From: Diaporthe sp. PMI_573
Taxonomy: Eukaryota > Ascomycota > Sordariomycetes > Diaporthales > Diaporthaceae
Assembly (NCBI GenBank): GCA_021399435.1
Contig: JAJTUP010000037.1
Span: 681,377-745,376, forward strand
Length of the DNA stretch: 64,000 nt
Direction: 5' to 3'
Shown: piece after piece, positions 48,183 to 59,043 of the stretch
Layout: each line of letters opens with the position of its first letter
Position numbering within the stretch: position 1 is the stretch's first letter
Position numbers and translations under genes: made by a program
Notes under the pieces: model-generated
The model's input: only the letters and a program-made list of their open reading frames with translations
What the model was told of the DNA's origin: nothing
The model's database searches: none

Positions 48183-49111
48183 GTTTACCAGTCAGTGGGT
48201 TATACTAGTTAGTAGGATACTTTTGCTAACTTAACTAACTTTTGCCAACCCTAGTACCTACTAGGTGCCAAAGGGTTAGTTAAAATTGACACCAATTGGT
48301 GCCAACTGCTTTAAATTCCTTATTTTTAATTAATCTAGTCAATTTAAAGAGGTTGGTACTACTATAGTACTAGTTTAAAGTAGACAACTTTTAGTAGGAA
48401 AATCGGCTTTTCTATTAAAATAAAGTATTTTAGCTATACAGGATTAATCTCAATCTATACCAGCCAGACCAACTATTTAGGCAGTCTGCCGTAAACTACT
48501 TAAAAATGTACTATTATTTACTCGGAATCTAAATAACTAGACTTTTCTATATCTTTCTTACAAGTTCTTATATTATGCCCAATCTCGCCACAGTTACCAT
48601 ATCGTCGTTTAGACAGTCTACCGCAAACCGCCTCCTTGCTATTACCAGCCATTTTACTAGCTAGCCGCTTTTCCTTTTGTTTTTCTTTAATTATCGCCTG
48701 AGAATCCTCAATACTAAGTGCCTCTCTAAGCTAGACCCGACTTCTTTTAGCCCTCCGGCGCTTGGCAAGCCTAATATTAGCCTTCTCAAAAATACAGACC
48801 TAATTATTTAAAAAAATAATCTAATATACCATCGCTTATACGCCCTTTGTAAACTTCTTAACTACTTAAATAATTAGTATAGAAAAGCTGCCCTAGTATA
48901 TAGATATCCTGCCCTTAATAAAACTTAACTACTAGATAGTCTAGTTGGCATTAGATAATATTTGTAATTTCCATTTTATTGGTAATATAGGGAGGAATTA
49001 TACTAAAGTTTGTAGGTAGACATCTAGTTTAGAAATTATAGAATCTAGGTCCTATAGAGAAATATTAGCCCCTCTAAACCCAGCTTTTATGCTTTTTTCT
49101 GTAAAGACCTT
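48183..49111 (-). mobile_element. Pogo/Fot1-type transposon, copy 3, truncated
   Basis: Begins with the same terminal repeat as copy 2 (GTTTACCAGTCAGTGGGT, preceded by TA) but reads inward from the transposase 3' end, so it is on the minus strand. Homology to copy 2 stops at 49111, exactly where the U repeat starts. The 5' half and the other terminal repeat are missing. Confidence 0.8.
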
Positions 49112-49620
49112 TCTGAAGGTTAGTTGATTGAATGGTCAGGTAGCAGTAGGGTGCACTGAGGCCTTGTTGGGACGCTTGAGAGTGGTTTGGACAACTTTGT
49201 ATTGAATTCGAGTGGGCTTCTGTCAGCCCTCCTCACAGTCCCTCCGACATCATCTCACCCGTGGGCACGCGTGGGTTGGCTCTGGTGCGCAGATAGGGAG
49301 GCCGGAAAATTCGGCCCTCGGACCCACTATCTTTGGCTTTAAATAACCAGCCAACCCTAACCCTGACAGTAACCAAACTAAATACAGATAAACTTCAGAA
49401 ATCAGGCTATCTAATGAACTAGGTTACATGCTTTTTGGGTAAGAAATAAGGGGAATGCAGAGGTACGAAGTTAGGGTCTTAAAACAGCCCAAAAAATCGG
49501 CTCACGGCCACCAAACTCATCTGCCGGCGTGCACGCCCCATGGGCACTTAGAGAAAATCCAGTGCCAAGTCTAGGGTAACTCCTTACGTGCAGCGCCCAC
49601 ACAAGCGTTTCCGTTTAACA
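49112..49620 (-). repeat. U repeat, copy 2 (inverted)
   Basis: TCTGAAGGTTAG to CGTTTAACA, the reverse complement of 58534-59043 with few differences. It abuts the truncated pogo copy on the left and gypsy pol sequence on the right. Confidence 0.85.
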
Positions 49621-50477
49621 GTAACAAAGAGGGTAGTTTAATATAAACTAATACTAAGAAATAACAAATTATACTAGTAGTATAAAAATACATTAAAGAA
49701 ATCTAATAAGCATTAAAACAAATACAAGAAATCTAGTATATATAATATAAAATGACATCTATAGTTATAATTATCTTACCTATAGGGATCTTACGATAAG
49801 CATTAAAGGCCTAAAGAATTAGCCTAGTAAAATAAGTCAAGCCTATTTTCCAATAATTTATTACCTATCTATAGAAGGCCAAGGCAGTAGAGAAGAATCC
49901 TTACAAGTTTATACCCTAGAAATATTATAAGTATACTAAGCTATTCTCAGCTATACTTAAGACCAAACTACCTAAATACAATAAATAGAACTATAAGATA
50001 TCTCTAAAAGAAGGGACAATAGTAAAATTCTTAAAAATTTACAGACTTAACAAAATATAGCTTAAGGTACTTAGGAAATATCTTAACAAAAACCTCGAGA
50101 AAAGATATATATAACTATTAATATTACCAGCTAGATATCCGATTCTCTTTATACTAAAGAAAAACAAGAAGCTATAACTTTACGTAGACTATTATTAGCT
50201 AAATAATATTACTATTAAAAACTACTACCCGCTATCTTTAATTAGAGAACTAAGAAACTAACTACAAGAAGCCTAATAGTTTACAGCCCTAGATCTTAAA
50301 GGAGCCTACAACCTTATTAGAATAAAGAAGGACAAAAAATGAAAAACAGTATTTAAAATACACTACAGATACTTTAAATATCTAGTTATACCATTTAGAT
50401 TAACCAACATACCTATATTATTCTAGGCTATAATTAACTACGTTTTTAGAAAATATTTAGATATCTTTATTATTATA

Positions 50478-52803
50478 ACGTGGTTAGACAGTAAGTGGTG
50501 GATGACAGTGAGTAGTGGATTTTTCATACAACTACTAACTTTAGCCAACCCCAGCACCTACCCAGGGTAGAGAAATGAATATAAATTAGCACCAATTAGT
50601 ACCAATTGTTCCCAATTACCTATTTTTAATTAATTTAGTTAATTTAGAGTTATGATAGGGTTACAGTACTAGTCTAAAAGTTTAAAGTTTTGGTAGGCGG
50701 GTTTGTTTTTAATATAGATCACGTCCCCGTTTTTCACGTTAGTCTTACATCATTCTACCTACTTAAATATTCAACACGTTAAAAATCAACAACCACAAAT
50801 ATATCCTTTATCTAAAGAAGGGAAAATCCTTCTTGCTATTCAGGCTATTCAGAACTCTAAGAAAAATCACATTAAACTACTACCTATAACTCAAGCTACT
50901 AAGATCTTTAATATTCCCAAAACAACACTACACCACAAGATAAACAAACAACACTCTCGTACAGAATCACGCGTCGATACTTATAAACTCGATCTAGTTA
51001 AAGAGCAAACACTTATCCAATATATTATCAAGCAAGATAAACAAGGATTTCCAATACAGCTTTCTAGTATAGAAGATATAGCCAACCTCCTACTAGCATC
51101 ACATAACGGCAAGCCAGTTAGCACCAAATAGGCACAATACTTTATAGATATATAACCAAGCCTAAAAACAAGGTTTAATCAGCCTTATGATTACCAGAGG
51201 GCCCTCTATGAAGATCTAGAGGTCATTAGGAACTAGTTCCACCTACTCCATAACATAATAGCTAAGTATAGTATTATAGATAATAACCTATATAACTTTA
51301 ATAAGACTAGCTTTATGATAAGTATAATAACTACATTAATAGTTATTATACATTCTAATTAACATAGAAAGGCTAAATCTATATAGCCTAGAAACTAGGA
51401 ATAAGCAATAGTCATTAAATATATTAATATAAAGGGCTAGTATATTCCACTATTTATCATCATGCAAGGCACCTACTACCTTACTAACTAGATAATAGAG
51501 TCAGGCTTCCCACTAAGCTAGATAATCAAGCCTACTCTAAATAAGTAGATAAATAACAAGACTAGTCTTAAATAGATTCAGTACTTTAACAAGCATACAA
51601 AGTAATAAATAAAGGGTATATACTAGATACTCATCCTTAATAGCCATGAAAGCTATATATCAGCAGAGTTTAAGCAGTACTATAAAGAGTATAGCATTAT
51701 CCTTATTAGCATACTACTACATTCTTCTCATCTACTCTAGCTATTAGATATTAGATTATTCTTACTATTAAAGTATATATATAGTAATAAGATTAATCTC
51801 TTCATCTAGGCCTCTATTAATTACATTACTAAGTCTAAGTTCTTTCTTAGGTTCAAAGTAGCCTATAATAAGATCTTTATAGAGGAAAACATGAAATCTA
51901 GGTTTAGAGGAGCTAGGATTTCTCCATAAGACCCAGACTCCGTTATCTCTAAGCTAGATATCTACCTATAAACTCCAGTATAGTCCCTTCCTATATTACT
52001 ATCTAAATAGGAATTATAAATACCCTCTAATACCTACTAGACTATCTAGTAATCAAGTTTTATTAAGGGTAAGATCTCTAACTATTAGGGCAGCTCCCCT
52101 ATACTAATTATAAAGGCTATTAACAAGATAGTAAAAGGAGTATAAGTAATAATATACTTAATTATACTTATAAGCTAGTAGATCTAGATACTTTAAGAGG
52201 CTAACATAGTACTTGCTAAACACTAGAGGGCTAAAAGAAGTTAGGTCTAGCTTAGAGGAGTACTTAATATTAAGGACTCTTAGGTGATAATTAAAGAAAA
52301 ATAAAAGGGGAAGTAGCTAGCTAGTAAAATAGCTAAGGGTACTAAGGAAGTAGTCCATAGTAGACCAAGTAAACAACAATGTAGTAACTATAACAATACT
52401 AGGTATTATATAACAACTTATAAGAAAGATATAGAAAGGTCTAGTTATTTAGATTCCAAGTAAATAATAGCTCTTTTTTAAGTAGTCTATAGCAGACTAC
52501 CTAAATAGTCGGTTTAGGTAGTATAGATTAAGGTTGATTCTACATAGTTAAAATACTCTATTTTAGTGGGGAAGCCGATTTTCCCACTAAAAGTCGTCTA
52601 CTTCAGACTAGCACTACAGCCACGCTAACTACTCCAAATTAACCAAATCAATTAAAAATAGGTAATTAGGAACAGTTAGTACCAATTAGTACTAATTTGT
52701 ATTTATTTCTCTACCCTGGGTGGGTGCTAGGGTTGGCTAAAGTTAATAGTTATATGAAAAATCCGCCACTTACTGTCATCCGCTACTCACTGTCCAACCA
52801 CGT
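50478..52803 (+). mobile_element. Pogo/Fot1-type transposon, copy 1, inside gypsy RT
   Basis: 2326 bases with inverted ends ACGTGGTTAGACAGTAAGTG and its near-inverse, flanked by TA. The transposase relic (about 50790-52450) has the helix-turn-helix LLPITQATKIFNIPKTTLHH, YNFNKTSFM (Asp to Asn), NSHESY, HLLQLLD, and RGARISP near the end. Stops are mostly TAG. Removing it with one TA restores the RT frame KYLDIFIIIYLDNILIY. Confidence 0.92.
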
Positions 52804-54954
52804 TATACTTAGATAATATTCTTATTTACTTAAAAATACTTAATAATTACAAAAAATATATATATAAGGTACTATAAAAATTACAAAACGTAAAATTCTT
52901 AGTTAAACCTAAGAAAAGCAAGTTCTATATAAAGAAAGTCGACTACCTTATCTAATTTAGCAAAATTACAATATAAGCATTAAAGATTAAAGCTATTAAA
53001 AAGTAGCCTTAACCTACTAATATTAAGAAAGTATAAGGATTTCTCAGATATATTAACTTCTATAGATAATTTATTAAAGATTACAGAAAACTTACAAAGC
53101 CTCTTATAGACCTTACCAAACAAGATAAAGAGTTTAAATAGACTCAAGAAGTACAAGATACCTTTAATATAATAATCTAGAAAATTCTAGAAAAACTAAT
53201 ACTAGTTAAAGCAGATCCAAACAAAGTCTATAAAGTTAAGATAAACATTTTAGACTATGCAATAAAAGGATAATTAGGTTAGCATAACGACTAAGGCAAA
53301 CTATACCCTACTATATTCTTCTTAAAGAAACTTAGTAGACTTAAACTTAATTACCCTATATACAACAAAGAACTTATAGCTATAATTAAAGTATTTAAAA
53401 AATAGCAACACTATCTTATAGAAGCCAAATACCAGATATAGGTCTATACCAACTATAAAAACCTAATATACTTTACTACGACGAAAAAACTCAATAAGTA
53501 TTAGATTAGATAGGCCAAGTTTTTATTATAATTTAATCTTAGAATTACTTACTATAAGGGATCTAAAAACAGACAAGCAGACATACTTAGCAAAAGGTTA
53601 GATTACCAACAGAAAGTTCTACTAAAAATACAGAGTATCTTCTAAATCACCTCCAAAAGAGACTTATTACAAGAATCTTAACAACTAGTACTAATATTCC
53701 GATTAAGGCCTAATCCTGACTAGAAAGATAAGCTTAGGAAATCCTACTAGCAGCTATCCAACTAAGACAAGGAAGAACTAGTAGAAGACAAAGGCATACT
53801 TTCCTAAAGAAATAAGCTCTTTATATTTTAAGAACTACGCTTAAAACTTATCAAGAGGATTTATAAAGTACCAGCGTATAGATACCAAGGAATTACGGCA
53901 ACTATTAAACAACTATAACAATACTATAGTTTCCCTAAGATAAAGACAGAAGTTTAAATAATTATCCAGGATTACAATATATACTATAAAAATAAAACCA
54001 CATAGTATAAACCATACAGCCTACTACAGCCTCTACTAATACTTAATAGACCATAACAATCTATTAGCCTAGACTTTATCGTCAAACTACTAGCATTTAA
54101 GAAACTTATAACAAGAATATACTACAACAGTATTCTAATTATAGTAGACAGATTTACAAAATATATCTATTTCTTGCTATATAAAGAAGCAAGTAATATA
54201 GACAAACTTGTATATACTTTCCTATAAACAATTATTAGCAATTATGGCACACTATAAGAGATTATATTAGACAAAAGAATAGTATTTACCTTAAACTTTT
54301 AGCAATTATTTATAAGACAACTCGGTATAAAATTAAAGCTATCTACAGCTTTCTACCAATAGATAAATAGATAGACCAAAAGACTAAACCAGGTTCTAAA
54401 ACAATATCTTTATAATTACGTTAACTATAAATAAGATAACTAGGTATAGCTACTACCTATAGCATAGTTTGCCTATAATAGTATAGATATAAGTACTATA
54501 AAGATATTACCTTTCTATGCTAACTATAGCTATAAACCAGAGGCCTATAGAAAACCAATCTCCAGACCAGAAATATAATTAGCCACAAAAAGGGTAACTA
54601 AAATTCAAGACCTTTAGAAAGAACTTTAGCAAAAACTACTCTTTATATAAGAACAAATAACAACCTATACTAATAAAAAAAGGTTAAAGAAACTAATCTT
54701 AGAAGAGAAGGATAAAGTCTACCTATTCCGCAAAAACATTAAAACCAAGCAATTAAACGAAAAACTGGACTATAAAAAGATTAGACTATTCTAGATTTTA
54801 AAAAAACCTTTAGATACTAACTTTAGACTCTTATTACCAACAAAGATACAGATATACCCAGTCTTTTATATATTACTCTTAGAACCAATATCAGCTAATA
54901 TATGGCTTAAAATATAAATTAAACTTAAAAATAATAAAAAAGAATAGGAAGTCA

Positions 54955-55095
54955 AGAAAATTTTAAATTCTAAAACCTATAATGCCGATACTAAATATCT
55001 AGTTAAATGGAAAGGCTATAATAACAAGGATAATATATAGAAACCCCTTAAGAACCTGACAAATTGCCAGTAGGCATTATAGGACTTCTATTACC
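54955..55095 (+). pseudogene. Chromodomain relic at the integrase C-terminus
   Basis: KYLVKWKGYNNKDN, then a stop in place of Trp, then KPLKNL, matches the chromodomain core of chromovirus integrases. It places the element in the chromovirus clade. Confidence 0.8.
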
Positions 55096-55853
55096 CATTA
55101 AAGCAGACTAGTCTACCTCTAGAATATCTAAACCAAGGGACAGCCAAGAAGTTATGTTACCAGCCCTCCAGGAAGAAACATTAGCTAAGGCTCAATTAGC
55201 CTACTCCTAGATATCCCAAAGCTTAGTCTAACAAGCCTTCTCGGCATCTACCTTGTTTAGATCTTGTATACCCCAACGGAACAACTCGAAACCATAATTC
55301 CTTAAGAAATACTGTTACTTATATAAGCATGCCAGACAGCTCAGGGCAGTCTATAGCTTTATCTACAAAGCAAACAGCTTCTCCTCCGCATTTTCGGCCT
55401 CTTTAGCAATATATTTCTATTCTTTTATAACCTTAGTAACTATAAAAGGTCAGCAGAAGAAGGAAATCTATACAAGAGAAGACACCTACAAGCAGAAGAA
55501 ACATTATTCCCATTATAAGTGGTTAGGCCTTAACTAATATACTTACTGCAATATCCTAAATCCTTAAGATACTTGCAGGGTAAGTTATATTTAAAATAAC
55601 GCAAGCAAGGCATATTACTTACAATACTCTTAGCTACAATTAGTAAAGCAAGGGCTTAACATTATTCTATCTTTCTTAAGACAGACTTTTAAATTCGACC
55701 TAATATAGCGTCAGTATGGCGAGAAAGCAGAGAATATATATACAATAGGAAGGTACGATAAAAAGAAGCACGCGCAATACGGAAAAATGAGAACAAAAGG
55801 AAAACTTATCAATAAGATCTTTGGGGACAAAGAAAGATAGAGGAGGGAGATAA

Positions 55854-56277
55854 TGTCACGACCCTAATAGAAATAGGAATAACGGTTGGTTTTGTATAGA
55901 AACAACCCTATTTAGCCAGCCTGGTAGGCTAGACAAATAATACAAACAGAATTCTGCATAGTTACGTGACTACGGGTTACCTAAGTAGGATTAGGAAGAT
56001 TAGGTCCTAAGCCAACTAATCCGGGATTAGTAGGATTATACCCTAAGCCTCTTAAGCCAGCCTGAAGAGATGGACATATAAGGACACGCTTATTACCAGA
56101 TAGCTAGATAGCATAGACAGCTCTTTAGCAGTTAATCTAAGTATTTACTCTAAATAGCTTTTATTAGCTTGTGATCATTGTCAGAAACCCCATTGCTCAA
56201 TTAACCGCCTTGCTATGTATCTTGGACATAAACCCGATTGCACGGTTTAGAGGACCCAGGAAACCTTGATCATTACA
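55854..56277 (+). repeat. Gypsy 3' LTR, 424-bp subfamily
   Basis: TGTCACGACCC to GATCATTACA. It is little mutated and the same length as the LTR at 61949-62372. Followed by CCTAT. Confidence 0.9.
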
Positions 56278-56282
56278 CCTAT

Positions 56283-56589
56283 CCACTAGATGGAAGGTTC
56301 TAGAAACCGGCTTACGTAAGCAGATTACGTAAGCATATATTATTGGCTTATATTATAGTATGGGTTATTAGTATACGAGATATATAGGTCTTAGCCTTAT
56401 AGCCCTAATAATTAATAAGTTATTAAAGAAAGAAGTATTTTTTATTTATTTATTATTTGGGCGTTTTATTCTTTTATTTTATTTCGGGGGCTTATTATAT
56501 ATAAGTAATATATATTATTATAATCTTTATTTTATATAGTATTACGTAAGCACGTCTGCCTACATAATCGGGCTAATATATTTATAGTT
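56283..56589. other. AT-rich segment with TTACGTAAGC motifs
   Basis: Three copies of TTACGTAAGC (56312, 56325, and 56542 with one flanking change). No gene is seen. Could be the remains of a short repeat. Confidence 0.35.
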
Positions 56590-57420
56590 AAGCTATCTGC
56601 TTAACCTATCTGACTCCTTTCTGTTATTAATCTTTGATCTAATAGCTAGAAGGTCCTTAATCTATTGAGAATTGAGAATAGATCTTGTAGGTTCTTAGTA
56701 TACTAATAAATACATCTATTCTTATCAACATTGTTAATAGGTTCTTGTCGTGGTGCTCTAATGTAAGGGCTGCCCTTGCTTTGAGGTGGACTTGCTTATT
56801 ATAGTTAAAGTCTATTTTTATAGCTGTTTCTGGTAAGGTTTTCTGGTAAGGCTGTTAGAATATATATCTATATAGTAGAGTATGGTTAACTTACCTGGTT
56901 TAGGGTCTTAGATATATATACTGGGTTGACTTGTATTATGGTGTTGGTTTTATAGTAGTAATTATAACAGGCTAAATAATTATTTTTAAATGGTCTTGAG
57001 GGACAAGTCTGTAAACCAATCCGGATCCTTCTGGGATAGGGTGGCTTTTATGGTCTATTTTGGGCAAGTTGCCTAAGTTATATAGCAAAGGTACTTTAAT
57101 GGTGCTTAACGGCGTCTGACTAGGTTGAGCTCGTGTCTCGCGATAGCTTCAACCTTGACGGGCTGGTCCATTTTAAGGTTGAGAGCGCCGGCGCGAATAG
57201 TGGCGGAGGCTAAGGCACGGCTCAATACTAAGACTTATAGTACGAAGTAGTGGCATCTAATAGAGCACTGGTTTGTAGAAGATTAGAAAGTTACCGTTTA
57301 AAGCCTTGTATAGCGAATCTTACTGTTATTGTCGATAAGATACATTATTCCTTGTCTTTATAGGATACTTATTGCCGTTCCAGCTTAGTAGAGAAACTTA
57401 AAGAATATAAATAGTCTATA
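56590..57420 (+). repeat. Dispersed repeat R, copy 3
   Basis: Collinear with 11225-11956 and 12095-12900, intermediate in GC. It leads directly into a gag relic, suggesting that R is the LTR/leader of a gypsy-type element. Confidence 0.65.
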
Positions 57421-58533
57421 AGCTAGTTCTATAAAGAACTCAGAGAGAATATTAAAAATAAGATTTTTAAGATAGATTAACCTAATAACTTTGCTAAGTA
57501 TATTATAATAACTATATATATTAATAATTGCCTTTTTAAAAAAGGTAGAAATGATAGTATAAAAACCTTAGAAATCTATAGAAACCTTAAAATTAACCAA
57601 ATATAGAAAAAAAACACTAGTATAATAGTAATTTATACAGTAATTAATAAAAATATAGTAATAAAACCCTATTTAGAACTAATAAAACTTAATACGGTAT
57701 AGTAGAAATCTACTAATAATATATGTTATAATTATAGTAAATTAGGATACTTTATATAAAACTGCCGCTTATCCAAAAAAAATAAAAGCCTATACTAAAA
57801 AAACAATAATAGGTTTATAATCTAACAATAAGAGCTACTAAAGTAATACTTACTTAATAAATAATGCCTATTATATTAGAAAAGTAGAATAGACTATATA
57901 ATATTAACCCAACCTCTATATAAAATATCTAATCTACTTTAATAAGTAAGAACCTGAAAATCTAGATAATCTAGTAAATGCCGATAAATAATATAGAACC
58001 TTTAACTAGACTTTCTGTTTTAATAATTAATATATACTATATTTTGTAAAAAAAAAAAGCCTTTACATAGTTTTATAGAAAACTCTAATAAAAAGAATAG
58101 TTAGCAATAAGAAGAGAAAGACTACTATATAAAATAATAATAAAAGATAATAACTTAGATTATTTAAGCACCAAATATATAGAAACGAAAGACTTTTAAA
58201 ATAATGCCTTAATAAATAATAGTCTACAGCAGACCAACTAATAAGCATAATTATAAAAAGACTCTACTAAAAACCTTAATATAAATTTTAAATAATATCT
58301 AAGACGTAGTATATTTATTATACTAAATATTAATACAACGGCCTAGGTAGTTAGAAAACTTAACTAATTACTAGAAAAGCAAAAGACAAATAATAAGCTA
58401 TACCTATAGCCAAGATATCTAAAATATTATTTTCCCAATATTGTGGTAAAAGATCTATTATTAGAGTATATAAAGAAGATAAGCTTTATTATTAAAGACC
58501 TAGCAAATATAGTTTAAAAAGGGTCTATACTAT
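57421..58533 (+). pseudogene. Gypsy-type gag relic
   Basis: Follows repeat R. A zinc knuckle is visible at 57724-57765: C-Y-N-Y-S-K-L-G-Y-F-I-stop-N-C, so two of four ligands remain and two are Tyr. Then comes RLSKKNKS, as after the knuckle of chromovirus Gag. Homology ends at the U repeat. Confidence 0.6.
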
Positions 58534-59043
58534 TGTTAAACGGAAACGCTTGTGTAGGCGCTGCACGTAAGGAGTTACCCTAGACTTGGCACTGGATTTT
58601 GTCTAAGTGCCCATGGGGCGTGCACGCCGGCAGATGAGTTTGGTGGCCGTGAGCCGATTTTTTGGGCTGTTTTAAGACCCTAACTTCGTACCTCTGCATT
58701 CCCCTTATTTCTTACCCAAAAAGCATGTAACCTAGTTCATTAGATAGCCTGATTTCTGAAGTTTATCTGTATTTAGTTTGGTTACTGTCAGGGTTAGGGT
58801 TAGCTGGTTATTCATGGCTGAAGAGAGTGGGTCTGGGGGCCGAATTTTCCGGCCTCGCCATTCCTACACCAGAGCCACCCGCAGCGTGCCAAGGGTTGAG
58901 ACAATGTCGGAGGGTGTGTGAGGAGGGCTGACAGAAGCCCACTCAAATTCAATGCAAAGTTGTCCAAACCATTCTCAAGCGTCCCACCAAGACCTCCAGT
59001 GCACCCTACTGCTACCTGACCATTCGATCCACCAACCTTCAGA
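58534..59043 (+). repeat. U repeat, copy 3
   Basis: TGTTAAACGG to CTTCAGA. Inverted partner of copy 2. It abuts the gag relic on the left and the gypsy gag half on the right. It contains a short GGGTTAGGGTTAG stretch at 58791-58803. Confidence 0.85.

Larger units (their letters stand above)
49621..56277 (+). mobile_element. Gypsy (chromovirus) pol half with 3' LTR
   Basis: Plus-strand pol relic interrupted by a pogo element (50478-52803). RT starts at about 50040 with LYVDYYQLNNITIKNYYPLS and DLKGAYNLIRI, and its YLDN box (YLDD in the intact family) is split by the insertion. RNase H at about 53200-53600, integrase at about 53850-54700 (SLDFIV, LIIVDRFTKY) and a chromodomain at about 54990-55080 (KYLVKWKGY) follow. 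The polypurine tract AGAGGAGGGAGATAA precedes a 424-bp LTR (55854-56277). The LTR and gag at the 5' end are absent here and lie at 59044-62372. Confidence 0.9.

Noticed and set aside
49112..49620. U copy 2 as a simple independent insertion in the pogo relic
   Set aside because: No direct repeat flanks it (ACCTT left, GTAAC right) and pogo homology does not resume on the other side. The inversion model explains both flanks of the gypsy halves.
58791..58803. GGGTTAGGGTTAG, a telomere-like stretch
   Set aside because: Only two repeats, inside U, and changed in the other copies. Not a telomere or interstitial telomeric tract.
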